From assembly GCA_008933995.1 (NCBI GenBank), contig WARS01000046.1, forward strand, positions 4,946,026-5,010,025: a DNA stretch of 64,000 nt, read 5' to 3'. Below, one piece after another: positions 10,693 to 23,200 of this stretch; the first letter of the stretch is position 1, and every line of letters begins with the position of its first letter. A program made the position numbers and the translations under genes. The stretch is from Datnioides undecimradiatus (taxonomy: Eukaryota > Chordata > Actinopteri > Lobotiformes > Datnioididae). Under the pieces are notes generated by a model. It was not told the origin of the DNA. It saw nothing but the letters and a program-made list of their open reading frames with translations, and did not search any database.

Positions 10693-10710
10693 GCACTTTG
10701 AAATACCTCA
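10693..10710 (+). promoter_or_regulatory. adjacent miR-17-family and let-7 seed matches before the poly(A) signal
   Basis: GCACTTT (10693-10699) matches the miR-17/20/93 seed, and TACCTCA (10704-10710) is a let-7 7mer-A1 site. Both sit 9-26 nt before AATAAA in the last conserved block. let-7 regulation of MYCN is established in mammals. Confidence 0.55.
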
Positions 10711-10718
10711 TTTTGAAA

Positions 10719-10724
10719 AATAAA
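10719..10724 (+). terminator. mycn: mycn polyadenylation signal AATAAA
   Basis: This is the first canonical AATAAA after the stop codon. A TG/T-rich stretch follows at about 10747-10780, and conserved sequence ends here, supporting use as the 3' end. Cleavage is expected near 10735-10745. Confidence 0.8.
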
Positions 10725-11052
10725 TAGACATCATAAAATCCCAGTCCTTGCCTCTGTGGATCTTTTAGTGTGACTGAACCTTGTGGGCATCACCCTTAAC
10801 CCCTTCATCCCCTTTCCTCTCGGACTCTTGTGTTTATTTTTCTATCAGCCTCAACGTTTCCGTGTTTGTTTTGCCGCTTCTCAAAGACCCATCCTGACAA
10901 AGAAATAAAGAGAGTGTCTTCTGAATCCTCTCTGTCTCAGCACCCTGCGGCTACCTCCCCCTCTGTAGCCTCTCACACCCACCCACCCACACACACACCT
11001 ACACACACACACTCTTCAAGTGCACCGGAGCAAGCACGCACGCACGCGCACG

Positions 11053-11056
<4 letters not shown>

Positions 11057-11109
<53 letters not shown>
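11057..11109 (+). repeat. (CA)26 microsatellite
   Basis: About 53 nt of pure CA, preceded by an interrupted CACG/CGCA stretch from 11035, only about 330 bp beyond the mycn poly(A) signal. Confidence 0.95.
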
Positions 11110-11112
<3 letters not shown>

Positions 11113-12644
11113 TCTCTTTCTGTTTCTCTCTCTCTCACCGACACAGCCCTTCCTACTACATTGTTCAGGCTGTTGCCATGGAAACTGGAGCAGCTGCTGA
11201 GTGGCAGACACCGAGAGTGAGTCTTTTATTTGTCTGTTAGTAGTCTGTGTATTTCTGCCTGCATGTGAGTGTGTGTGCGTATGAATGCAAATGTGTGTAT
11301 GTGAGTCTACCTTTTGTCCCGGTCTGTGTGTGGCCCGGGCGCCTGATATCTCCGGCGTTGTGCGCTGTCTGCCACGATGCCAGGACAAGGCTGGATACTG
11401 TTTACCAACATCAGCCACATGGCTCTGGCCTCCTCCCCTCAACACCTCCTCCTCCTCCTCCCCTCTTTCCTCCTTCCCTCTGTGCCTCCAGTGCCGGGCC
11501 TTAGCCCAAATATGTGCCACTCAGGAGTCTGGCCAGGCGTTCTCTGGAGATGGCTGAAAGAGAAATCTGTTGCCACGGTCTGAGTAGCCATTCAGCGCGA
11601 CAGTGTGTTCACAGAGCGAAAGAGAAAGAGACTTGCCGAGAAGGGAATTAACAGGACATAAAAACACACATTGTTGATGACTTTGATTAATCCTTTTTAT
11701 TTAAGAAAGCAATGACTGCATCGCACCATATGACAGGGTGACCCTTTCTCCTTCTGCAAAAATCGGCAGATTACTTAGCGGACGCGTTACAGTTGGACAG
11801 GATGAGTCAAACACTCCTCCAATCTTTATGTTTCCATTGCACATTGAGCCCGTTCATCTACAGGAGCAGGATCCAAATGATCCAGAGGTATGTACATGTA
11901 ACAGACAGGGCTATATGAAGACTGATGACTTTGTTTTGGAGTAGAGACAGCCCAAGACTGAGCCTCTCGGTAGGGGAGTGGAACTGGTGGATTACATAAC
12001 AGGAGTCTGGTGGGTCTGGTGTCTTTGTGCGCGCTTACTGTGCATGTGTGTGTGTATGGGACAGGAGTCTAGTGTCTCTGAGTGCGTGTGTGTGCGTGCG
12101 TGTCCTCTCGTGGGACTTCCCCTTACCATCTGCCTAATGGCTTATCCTGCTTGGTTATAGGATGAAAACAAGTTCATGGACAATAACATCCCCGAGAAAG
12201 AAATGAACAGAAAAAAAAACAAACAGCATATTGCAGCTACTAACTGCGGCCGTGTGCTTCAGACGGTAAGATTAACTGTGACACACAGACACACGCGTAC
12301 AGGACTGCTCAAACACACCGCAGACACACACAACATAACAGTGTCCAGTGCCATTTCCCGCCCATACTCAGTGTTAAATAAACACCAAATTGAACACCTT
12401 TCAGCTGTGCACACACACGCGCGCTGCCCTCCTCTTCCTCCTCCCCCCAACACAGACTAATATGCTCACACGCTTCAGCTACAGTTAAGCTATCTACTCT
12501 GTGAAATGAGGCTAATTGTTTTAGAGGGGACCTGACGTTCAGGGAGTAGCCATCTCCTACGTTAAACAGACATATGGCCGTGGCTTTTCCCTGATTAATA
12601 CCCATTATCCTTCTGCCCACTGACTGCCTGGCTGGAGCTGCCCA

Positions 12645-12645
<1 letters not shown>

Positions 12646-12688
<43 letters not shown>
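12646..12688 (+). repeat. (AC)21 microsatellite
   Basis: Uninterrupted 43-nt AC tract. Confidence 0.95.
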
Positions 12689-12690
<2 letters not shown>

Positions 12691-13028
12691 ACACAACTCT
12701 AATGGGCTTACACCCCACTGACGGGTGTACATTAAAGCTGCACAGTGAGATAGTGTGGCATGTTTGTGTGTTTGCACCGTCTTGTCATGTGTTTTGAGAT
12801 CTTCATTACCGCCGGCATTAATTGACAACACTTGTCAAAACACTTCTATTGTCCTGTTGAACAACGGCTCTGTGTTCAGCATGTTAACCCTCCCATATGG
12901 GAGAAACAATGGCTGTCGTATGTGTGTGTGTGTGTATATGTGAGCCTGCAATGTGCCCAGCCTCTGCACAAAGGCATGCCCGTCAACCGTGCGCCACACT
13001 GGCCTCTGTTTGCCAAGAGCACTACTAT

Positions 13029-13031
<3 letters not shown>

Positions 13032-13064
<33 letters not shown>
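13032..13064 (+). repeat. (TG)16 microsatellite
   Basis: Uninterrupted 33-nt TG tract. Confidence 0.95.
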
Positions 13065-13066
<2 letters not shown>

Positions 13067-13321
13067 ATGTGCGCGTCACCATCTGTTGTGGGGTCCGGCA
13101 TGGTCGCAGGTGCTCAGAAATGGTGCGTGTTGGGGTTGTGGTAGGTAGAGGAGCTGAGGCCCTTACAAGGAGGGTATCAGGGAGTACTGGGGCAGAAAAC
13201 ATGCGTGTGTGGTGGGGGATGAGGGGCAGTTCCTCGAGGGAACCCATTGCCCTAGCTGAGTAATATGCAGCCCTGACAAAGAGCTGTGGAGCTACAGTAA
13301 TTGCAGAGCACATAGTGGACA

Positions 13322-13770
13322 GGGAGGCAAGCGAAGGGAGGGAGGGAGGGTGGGAAGGGAGAGAAAAGGAGGCCTGAGTGTTTGATCAAAGTTTACCAAA
13401 GTCTGAGGAGATTTGCATACAGATGGTACTGTAGCCCGGCCCCCAGAATACCTTTCCCTCTCTTTATTTTTCTTTCTTCGTCTCTCTTTCCCTCTCTCTC
13501 TCTCTCTCTCTCTCTCTACGCACACACACAAATGTAATAGGGTTTCATTGAAGAATCCATGAATAGCCTTTCAAGAGCGCGTTCTGAGGAAGAAACGACC
13601 TTGGCTGCACAACACAGCACCTAGAAAAAGAAAGAAAAAGTGAGGGAAGAAGTGGGGAAGAAAGAGAGAAAATGAAGGAGAGATGACAAAGTGAGAGAGA
13701 GGCAGTGATTAAGATTAAGGAAGGGAACAAGAGAGGGTGGTAACAATGGGAAGAAAGGGGAGGAAAAGCC
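13322..13770. repeat. alternating polypurine, polypyrimidine, polypurine tracts with (CT)13
   Basis: The plus strand is nearly all purine at 13322-13375, nearly all pyrimidine at 13450-13517 (ending in a CT microsatellite from 13492), then strongly purine-rich from 13622 to 13770. These low-complexity tracts keep stop codons rare on one strand, which explains several spurious open frames here. Confidence 0.7.
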
Positions 13771-16700
13771 TCTGTGAAGCACTAATTATTAAAACAAATT
13801 CACCGTGTACAGTTTACCTTTCACTAGTCAAGACATGCAACCATTGATATAATATATCTGACATTCATTCACTTCCTTCATTCACCCTGTCACATCCTCA
13901 GTCCTTACTGATTCTGAATGCCATTGTTGTGAGGGCACTGATCGCACAAGTGCTGTCATCTAAGTAAGTTACATGTCTCTCTGAGGCCATTGTTTTGAGG
14001 CAAGCGTCTGGCAATTAGCCTGCTGTGCCAAGTGTCCTCGCAATATGTGTCTGTCAGCGCCTAAGCTCCTACGCAACATGACATCCAACAGTTGAGGCCA
14101 CAAGCATCGTGTCCCAAACCAGCCCCAACATGCTGTCGGCTGCTACGCTGTAAAACGGTATATTAGGCTTTTAGGTTCTGGGGTTTAATGTTTGAATATC
14201 AACAGACGTCTCAATCAGCGTGATGCACACCTTAGGTTTAGAGACACTCTGCTGTCAGTGAGTAATTTAGAAACCACTATTCAAAACAGTAGTTACAAAG
14301 TGCTTCAGAACAAATGGAAGAGAAAGACAAGAGGATTAAAAACACCGCTACAAACTGCACGAACCGCAAAATACAGACTCAGTGACGTTGATTGGAGGTT
14401 TTCAGTGTTGTTAGTCCTGGGGACCCACAGGTGTTCGTTTGAGTGGGTCTTGTTTGTCGTTTGTTCATTATATGGGATGAAGTATGTTTATATTCAATTT
14501 AATTTCAAAATGTATCTGAAAATGAAAGAAAACCCCATTGTCAAAAGGAAATGTCACATCTTCAAAATACTAAAGAAGGAATCAAAAAACCTGAGATATG
14601 ACAAGATCAGTCTCCATGGAAAGATGCCACAAGGTATCACACACCACAGTTGTTTTTGTTCAAGGTAAACTGGTCTATAACTGGTCTCAGACCAGTGGCA
14701 GCTTGATGCACCCTCTATAGACCGGGTGAGGGGCTCAGTCTCTTGCTCATACACACTTGTAACAATGTAACCGCCCAGCCACATATCAGTTTCAGCCCTC
14801 TGTGACAATAGCACTTTTGCATATGGGTGGGCTATAGGATAAAGCATTTATTGTGTCAGTATAAACAAACTGGCCTGTTGTAAACACTGAGATTCACACT
14901 TGAAGCAGGGCTCATTAATGTAGTGGCCATTTGTAACAGAAACCCACATCTTCTACGTCAAAGCGACCATTACTCCTTTAAAGTGTGTGTCTGTGCATTA
15001 GAGTGGGTTTTGTGCCTGTTCGTACATATGTGAGTGCAAGCCCACACCTCCCTTTGTGTACATGTGTTTATGCATGTGTGTGTGCGAGCGCACTTGTGTT
15101 TATTTGGAATAATCACTGAGGCGCTTCTGTGTTTGTACATTTGTTTCGAGATTGATTCATGACCGCTCCTCCAGAGGAAACAGATAACAAATGGTTTTCT
15201 GGTCCAATAAACAAAGTCTGCCAGTAAACCAAATTAGACTAAACTAAACCATCCTCCATGTGCACCTTCAGCACTGAATGGATGGCCGGCTGCTGTGCTG
15301 TCCTGTACTGCGGTAAAACTCAGTGAGAAACATATTGATTGAGGACTAATTGCAGAGTGCCGGTGTCACCTCAGGCCTAAGCAGACTTTCCAGACTCCCT
15401 CATGGTTTTACACGACAAATCAATGAGTTTGTGTCTGTGTGGGATCGCTTTCGGCGACTACATTTTTCAGAATTCCACACCACAAGAAGCGCTCCAACTT
15501 CACCAGTGAATATGTCCCAAAATCATGTCAGAGATAGAAAAAAGGGAGAAACAGTTTGTCAGTCTGAAGGATCTTGATAATTTCCAGGCTCCCTTGCGAT
15601 TGACGGTTGATTTAACGGTCTTTTGGGGTCTACTGAGGGCTGAGCTTTTGATCATCTGAGTGGTTCGACGCATCTGACCCTTGACCTTTATGCCTGCTAG
15701 GAAGGGTAATGGTGACCAGTGGAAGAAAGAGGAAGTAAGCCCATTAAAACTCCACTATTTGTGAAAGTTTATGGATGCTATGGAGTCTGTACAACATAAC
15801 TGTGTGTGGAAAAAAACACTATAAGACCGACAAAAAAGCTGTTGGTGCCCAAAATTCAGCATTGTTGTTGGCCGGTGTTGTATTTAATGTTGAGATGGAG
15901 AATTCATTAACTGCTACGTCCAGGTGTTAAGACAAGGGGAGAGTGTTTTCAAAGGAAAACAAACATAGATCTGGTTTAACAGACGAATAAAAGGTTGGCC
16001 GACTCCAGCAGCCTGGTCAGTCCATTCATTCATCCGCTGACCCTCTCAGGCATTGCTGAAGCTGACTGTGTACACTGCAAATCCCTTTTTGCATGCCCCG
16101 GAGAGGGAGGGGGGGTACACAAGGCCTGGAATGGGGGCGAGAGCAGGATGTACTGAGGTAGCGGAGGCGGTTGAGGCACATTTTGCATGTTCAGCAAGAG
16201 TCTGCCTCCACAATCCGACGAAGAAAGACACTCTGACTAAAAATGTTTGGGTATTTTCAAACTAAAGTCCTTCTTAACATCTGGAGAACAGCCAAAGATG
16301 ACATCCCCATGCTGCCTGTGAATGTTGCACCAATGATGCTGAGGCTTCCTCACCTTTTTCTGCTGTTCAGAACGACACAGGGCTTAACCTACAGCGAAGA
16401 TGCAATTAAGTATTTAAATCGCAAAAACTCACTTTGATTAGCCACTGATGATGCATCATATAGTCCCACTTATTCATTACATTTCATAGCTGTAACCAGC
16501 TATTAATTCATTTGAAATATAAATTTATTCAGCTTTTAAACTAATTGTTTTGATTTAAATTACTTATGACAGAAACAACTGCCCAAAAGTGTCTCTTAGC
16601 TGATAATATAAATAATAATAATAATATCTGGATCTCACTCTGAAGGCTTCTTCTAGTAATTTTAAAATAACTGCCTAACTGAATTCATAACACTATTGAT

Positions 16701-17629
16701 TTGAAATCTTTATGCTTGGAGAGCAGAGGATCGATCAAATAGTCGGCAATCCGGAGGCAAAAGCCTAGACAGAGTACGAGGTTATCGACACTTCAGGGGC
16801 GACCTTGCTCCTCGACAGTTATCTGTCGGTTTGATGGCGAGCTCGCAGTGCGACGGGGCAGAGGACGGGGGCTGGGCGGGGCAGCAGAATCCTCAGCAGG
16901 CGCCTCACTGACACATGTGGGACAGAGCTCAGTGGAAATCGGGTTAATGAATCGTGGAGAGAGGGAAACGGCGGGTTACTTGTCTTTCAATATTCCCCCG
17001 TCATTATCAGTTGGACCGGCACTCATCTGCACACCGCTGGGAGAGGGAGAGACGGGGAGGTCAGTAGGAGGCACATCTGAACCTGTGAAAAGGATTTCAA
17101 ACAATAAATCATAGATGCGTGTAAGACAAAGCACCAGCTACTGAAGTGTCATTGTCAATTTCTGATGGAAATAAAAGATGTGTCTTTTTGTGATTGTTTG
17201 CGTATTTGATTTACTGTGAATATAACCTTTAAGTAGCTTATTTGATTTTCTTGATTAAACTCTCCGCACGCAGTGTTCTCTACCAGCCTTTGTTAGAGAG
17301 TATTCTCTGGTGGGTCTTTGGTCCATGACCAGTCCATTACAGGCTTGTCTGCCTGGCTGTCACTTCTCTCTGATGGATCAGTGAGCTCCAGACAGAACCA
17401 CCAGTCTCAATTTTAATAACATCAGCCTGTTTCTGCACTCAGACCCAACACAGATGCAAATCACTGCTCTTATTAGATTGGCTAAAAACCAGCTCACTCC
17501 ACATGGTCTCCCCCTCTCCACACCGTTGTTACTGTTCCTGAAGCGTGTAGGCTGACAGGTTGACCCTGACGAAACCGAAGCTTTTAATTACAGATGAAAA
17601 TTTGGTGAATCAGGATGACTGGATCCAGT

Positions 17630-17780
17630 CTCTTCACACACATAATTCGCCCATCTAAGAGGATGAAATATATTAGCATATTTAATTGGTGGATTATGCC
17701 CATCTCTTGTGTTTGACAGCTGTTGAGTCAGACGACGGCATTGTGCAAATATGAGTCAGTGCACACTAATCTAATCAGCG
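17630..17780. promoter_or_regulatory. candidate cis-regulatory element (homeodomain/bZIP-rich)
   Basis: Repeat-free sequence holding TATTTAATTGGTGG, TTGTGCAAATATGAGTCA (POU/C-EBP-like next to an AP-1/MAF-like TGAGTCA) and TCTAATCAGC within 150 bp. This composition is typical of vertebrate conserved noncoding elements, but conservation itself cannot be seen from one sequence. Confidence 0.25.
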
Positions 17781-19617
17781 AAACCTTGGCTGGGGATTGA
17801 GTTAGCATTTTGGACATCCGTCAGCAAGCTCTCAGGATTACACACAAGGTTAATTATGGAAGAATTAGATTCAGAGGGACAATGGTTTTTATCGCTTGTA
17901 AGGGGAAGGTAATAGTATTCACAAGCCACAGGCTGATGTGAACGAAGGCCTTGAGAACAGCCCACGGTCCGTGATGCTGTGGTAACTCATGCGTAGCATT
18001 GATTACTTTAATTGGTGGACTGGGAGTGGAGAGCATTATTGAATTTGATTTACTTACCCCCCCCCCCTTCAAATACAATCCACCAGTGCATTGGTCATTG
18101 TTAGATGTCTGAACTATCTGGAGCGTTCAACCTCCATCTGGGATTTTACATCAAACAAATGCTGCATTTTACGCCTCCACCTCAAAGGCCTTGCCAGCAC
18201 TTTCCAGTGTCCTCCAATACGACCTCAAAGGACATTGATTCAAAAAACAGAAAAGGACTTAAGTCAGGATTTTTCAAGTTGCTTGGCAAGGAAAATTACC
18301 TGCTTATTGACACAAGTGTAAAAGCCCTGGCACTTGGAAAAATACTGTAGCTGGCGAGCTAACAGCTACGACACCAGCAAGCCAAGAAAATCTACGTTTC
18401 TATTGTACCTGTCACTATCAGAGCAGGAAGGTCAGATATCTGAACAGAAGCGTTATGTTTACAGTCGACTACTGTCTGCAAACCATTTCTCTTTGACTTC
18501 ATGCTCTGACAGCAACAAAGCTAACAAGTTATGATAGCATCCTCCACTTAGGCCTTCTTTGTCTCAGAGGTATACACCACTAAACACCATCACATTACTG
18601 CAAATGTACATGTCAAAGTTCAACACAGTGAAACTAATACAGAAAGGTGAGTGATTGCACTGGCCATGGAAATTCAATTGAAATTGATGGTTTTAATGCT
18701 GGAGCGCGCGGGCCTCAGAGCTGCAGTGACCCTCCACAGGAGGACATATGCTGCACTGTCACACAGTGTTACAGGTAGAGCTGCTGGAGGAAGCTAAAAT
18801 GGCTTGGCAGTTGGAGCAGCTGCACCGATAAGACCTCACCCACTCAAAATCCAATCAGACAACAGGAAGATTTACTACAGGAAACGTATTGAGCATATAT
18901 TTCCTCTTTTGTTCCTCTCGTCCTGTCGACTGAAACATTGAAAGTGATTAATTTGCGTCATCGGGATATTCCTGGCACGCCTTCACATTCTCTCTCTCCG
19001 TCTCTTTCTCTCTCTTTCACACACTCACATACACACCGTTAAATAAGACGCACACACCAATACGCTGACACATTCGAGTGAGTGAGCGCCGGGCATGCCA
19101 TTGATGCTCTCCTCTGGCTTCATCCATCATTGATAATGGCTGAGGACAGCTGTGTGTTCAGTCCCCCCTCTCTCCATCATACCACAGGCTTGAGGCGGAT
19201 GGATGGAGGGGAGGAGGGGTGTATTTATTCTGCCTTGCCTCCTAATCACACCCCCACACCCCAATCCTGTAATTTCGTCCTCCAACCTCTACCACCCCCA
19301 AAGCAGTCCCAGCAACCCCCCCATACCCAAACCCTCACCCAAGAGAATACCCGCCCGGGGCCAGGCCCAGATGGCCGTGGCCCTCAGCGGCCTGCGCGTT
19401 ACCGCTATCTGGCTCTAGATCGACTCCAGGGAAGTCTGTCAGGGCTTCATCCTGACTTCACCATTCTACGTACATGAGCGGGAGTGGGCTCCAATCGACG
19501 CACTGTCCTTGAACTACCTTATTTAAGTAGGTCGTATCACAATGAGTAAACTGAACCATAGTGGTGGCGGGGAAGGAGGTGATGTAATGCGCTCCAACAG
19601 GCAGGTTGTTCTTTTAA

Positions 19618-19668
19618 GATCCACTGGGGGAGGTTGGGGTTTAGTGCCTTGCTCAAAGGCGCTTTGAG
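19618..19668 (-). mobile_element. fragment of tRNA-derived SINE (minus orientation)
   Basis: On the minus strand the string GCCTTTGAGCAAGGCACTAA followed by ACCCCAACC is the post-tRNA segment of the same fish SINE type seen at 4636 and 25150. The tRNA-related head is missing or unrecognisable. Confidence 0.45.
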
Positions 19669-20096
19669 ATTTATTTTATGGGAAGCTGCTGTGAGCTTTC
19701 AGCAGTTGGCATTTAAAGGGTGTGTTCATCAGGATTGTTCATTGTCAAAGGTTTTATCAGCAACAACAAGTAGCTTAAGCACAAGTTCTAATGGAATCAG
19801 TTTATAGTATGATTGACTCTGAATAATTCAGTACTCTTCAATTAGTTGGATGTCATTTTTAAATTACAAATTAAATTTAATTCACTTCTATTGTGCTGGG
19901 ATGGAGGAAGAGATCTCAAACTGATACCTCAAAACTATAGCTGCATTACAGGCCTTATTAAGTTAATCGTGTATCAGCCTGATACACATTAAAGTCAGGA
20001 GATTCAGTGTTTCCACAGCAGGTACAATCCTAACTCACCTGCAGATTTTTTTTTCCATTCTTCACCTCATGCTACCTTACCTGAAAGTCACTTTAA

Positions 20097-20296
20097 GGTG
20101 CTGTGTAGGTGGGCAGGGCCGTGGACTCCCACCCGGGGGAGCGGGGTTCGAGACCCCGCAGCGCCATGCCCAACTTTCCATGCATGTCACTTATTTTATG
20201 TTTGATGTATGCACCAAACCGCTAAGTCAAATTCCTAGTAATGTGAAACCCCTTCACTTACATGGCAATAAACACAATTCTGATTCTGATTCTGAA
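20097..20296 (+). mobile_element. tRNA-derived SINE with (GATTCT)n tail
   Basis: The head (20097-20166) retains a 7-bp acceptor stem (GGTGCTG with CAGCGCC, one G-U pair) and a perfect 5-bp T arm (CGGGG, loop TTCGAGA, CCCCG) containing a B box. The anticodon arm does not fold into a 5-bp stem with a 7-nt loop, so this is not a functional tRNA gene. A short body leads to CATGGCAATAAACACAATTC and a tail of TGATTC repeats ending near 20296, like LINE-derived 3' tails of fish SINEs. No clear target-site duplication is visible. Confidence 0.7.
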
Positions 20297-23200
20297 AATT
20301 ATTCGTTTGTCTGGGATTGGGAATTAGGACATTCCCAGGATGACATCCAGAAACTACATCAGAAGATATCACGTTGGATCCTAACTCAAGATGTGAGAAA
20401 ATAACAAAACTCTGTGAGCGAGACATTGAGCTCAGTGAAAGCACATAATTTAAATAATTTGATTCACCCAATCAACCCTTTAAAACTAACAGTGAAAAGC
20501 ACGTGTGTGGGTATGTTGATGAACTCATAGCATCATAATTTGTCATCACCAAGCCAGAAAGAAGTCTGTTGTGCTGAAAACAATAATGGCCTTTAACAAC
20601 ATGACTCATTTCCCACATATTCTGGACTAATCTGTAATCTAAACAGTCCAGTCCCGAGGTCAGTTCCAGTAAATCTCCACAGATGGCAAGCTAATGTTAT
20701 TCAATTAGCAGGTGATGGGGAAGGGTGCAACTTGATCCCCAACAAAACACCAGTCCAGCACACTCCCTTCTATAAAAGACACCTGTCAGAAACAAGAGCC
20801 TCCTTTACCCTGGCTGTTAAAGAAAAGCACTCTCCTTGTCTCATCATCATTTAAGACTTAGGCACTTCAAAGCTGGCCAGGTACAATAGCAATGAGCAGG
20901 CTGCCTTCAAAAGAACAGCACAAGTTATGGTGGGGTGGCAGGGGAGAAGAATAGCCCTGTAAATCATAATAGAGAGGAAAATATAAAAGACGAGGCGGAG
21001 GGACGCAGTTCACCTGTTCTCTGTAACACAATCACTTAACGATCCTCAGGGCGCATTGTAAGGGAGAGCGCTCCTGTAGCTCGCGCCCTCGCTTTGTGCC
21101 CCGCTGGAGCACACAGATCATCTTCCCCCTCTCCACAGACCCCCTGACCTTCTCCCTGTTCCACTTACACACACACACCCATCAAAATTACCCTTACTCC
21201 TCACAGATTAAGATCAATGTCATTCATCGCGTTTAGAGTATCAGCCTTTGATTCGGACCAGAGAAAGGGAAGGGAGGGCACGCGGGGCACCTGGGAGCTA
21301 TGTGAGGATGGAAAAAAAAAGAAATGCCCCCCATTAGATGTGGATGAAAGTGGCTTCTTTACTTTCCCCTCGGGTGTGCGCTCTATGTGAAGGGCAGTAG
21401 ATCTCTGGAGTCACTGCAGGTCAACAAAAAAAAAAAAAGATACATTTGCATATGCACACATTAAATCTCATGCATTTTCATCATCCAACAACTTGCTGGT
21501 CACAAAACCACAATAAGGGCGTGTTCAGGCTGAAAATAGCACGACACAGGGCTGCACTGGCAGCTCATCTCTACAGGTGCAGGTGAAAAGGGTAAATATG
21601 AATCAAGTTCTGGCTGAAGGCTCACTAGAGACCAAAACTACAGATATAATAAAAGCTGAATATGGCACATTGAATCGGCCTCTATGCTTATTAACAATTG
21701 TTGGATATTTTTTGTCATTAATGGAAAATATGGAAAGCATTAAAATTCCTGGAAAAGAGACAACAACCAGAACACAAACCAGAGAGAGAGAAATACTTCA
21801 TGCAAAGGACGAGCATCTTTCTGTAGAATCACTGGAAGCTGTTCCGGTGTCTGGACTGATTACACAGCAGTTTATACTCAGTGGAGGCCGGATTTAACAA
21901 CTCGTGGCTGTTATCATAGCTGCAATGAGCTCCTATAAACCAGTCCTTAAGAGGTAAACTGGAAAATTAGCACATTGCTACACCATGGAGGTTATATTCT
22001 ACCTGGCCTGTGTGCCTGTGCCGCAGTAAAAGCTGAGCCAGGATCAGGTTTTTGCCTGATGACCCTGCCGTTTTTTTGCCCCCACTGTGCCGACGTAATG
22101 GTCTAATTGAAACGAATAAAGAGACTGCGTTGTTTGACTGCTGTCACAGACCCATGCTGTCTATTCTCTCTGCGATTAAGCCCAACCCCCCGTTACCTCT
22201 GCTTCTCTCTGCTTTACCACAGGGATTCCTCTGTGTGTCTAGCCCCCCTGACCTTTGACCTGGCTCATAGGTAAGCTTAGCTTTTGGACAGCACCAACTG
22301 TTTTCTATAGATAGATTTTTTTCCATTGAAGTCCCAAGCCATCCTATCTCCGCTCTCTCTACGTTCACCTACCTCCCCCAGCATCCCCACCCTTGGAGTC
22401 AACCAGGGTATGTGACGGTCTAAATGCCCCCTATTGTTGGCAGAATGGACCTTTTGTCCACACCCCCCGTATGTGCTGACTAAGGGACATCCAGTGAGCC
22501 CACTTTTGAGTCCATCCAGGGGTATGAGAGGCGTGGATACATAGGGTCAGCTAAGCCTTGCAATGATGCCCCCCCCCCCAGAGTGTTTGAGGAATTTCCT
22601 GATTCAATAACTTTTTAAATAGCTGGCCCCCTCGCTTTATATACCTCCAACAGCAGCTGCTCTCATCCTCACACCTAGACGGCCCATACGGGTCATGCCA
22701 CGTCTGCACTAAAACAGGTACATTTAAAAATGATATATTAAGCTTGTTTCTGTCTGCATGACTTTCTAAACATCTCACACTCAGAGACAAGCCTAAATAC
22801 TGAACACTTCTGTCACCGACAGTTTCCCAATTGATTTAACCCTGGAAAAAAGGTTTTATCCTTGACGGAGAGGAGAGCTTTGTTAAATGTATCCACTGTG
22901 TTGAGGACAAGGCCTCAGATCAGCTGAGATGCAAACTGGACCTCGAATACCTCTTCACCCATGTATTTTGTATAACTGTGAGAAACTGATCCAGTAAGAG
23001 AAACACCTCCAGTCATGTCTCAAACACTCTCATTACTTCATTTATTAAGGACCACCAACACTGCAAACATCTTAGCAGCAGAGCATCCTGACACCTTTTC
23101 ACAGAAGATGCCAGAAGAAAACTTGAGCAGAAATATTTTTTAGCCCTTTACTTTCCCTATGAGTCTGTGACAGCTCCTTATAAATTGCATGTCTTAAGCA

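Larger units (their letters stand above)
8646..10740 (+). other. mycn: mycn exon 3 (codons 209-463, then 3' UTR)
   Basis: The acceptor is TTTCCTTTCCCAG with its AG at 8644-8645. The first codon is split: G from exon 2 plus AA from exon 3 gives Glu209. Coding sequence ends with TAA at 9410-9412. The basic region, helix-loop-helix and zipper lie at about 9155-9409. The basic-region core [16 protein letters not shown] is intact, so E-box contacts should be preserved. The 3' end is placed about 15-20 nt after AATAAA at 10719 and is approximate. Confidence 0.9.
9413..10740 (+). other. mycn: mycn 3' UTR with conserved blocks
   Basis: The 1.3-kb region after the stop starts with fast-evolving sequence, including a (CA)16 tract (9509-9540). 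It then contains blocks I recognise from mammalian MYCN 3' UTRs at about 9701-9760, 10268-10322, 10340-10497 and 10598-10730. Short shared strings include TTAAGAATGTT, TAGACTGGAAGTT, GATACTTATATTTTCGTATG, GCATAGAACTGGGTAAA and AGCACTTTGAAATACCTCA. Recognition is from memory and should be confirmed by alignment. AU-rich content suits regulation by RNA-binding proteins such as ELAVL family members (inference). Confidence 0.85.
10741..16430. other. intergenic region downstream of mycn, no gene recognised
   Basis: Dense microsatellites (11057-11109 CA, 12646-12688 AC, 13032-13064 TG, 13492-13517 CT) and polypurine patches (13322-13375, 13622-13770) dominate the first 3 kb. A 158-codon frame at 14192-14668 opens with a non-ATG codon in AT-rich DNA and shows no domain, so I treat it as chance. 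An RFX X-box-like site lies at 11172-11185. Confidence 0.5.

Noticed and set aside
10999..11520. 173-codon minus-strand frame through the CA tract
   Set aside because: About a third of it is Val-Cys repeats from the CA microsatellite; no family similarity.
11000..13070. CRISPR-like or phage-like repeat arrays
   Set aside because: The repeats are dinucleotide microsatellites without unique spacers; the genome is clearly vertebrate.
14192..14668. 158-codon plus-strand open frame
   Set aside because: Begins at a non-ATG codon, lies in AT-rich sequence, Lys/Arg/Ser-rich with no recognisable domain and no splice context.
20097..20166. Functional tRNA gene
   Set aside because: Acceptor and T arms fold, but the anticodon arm cannot form a 5-bp stem with a 7-nt loop, and a SINE body and tail follow directly.
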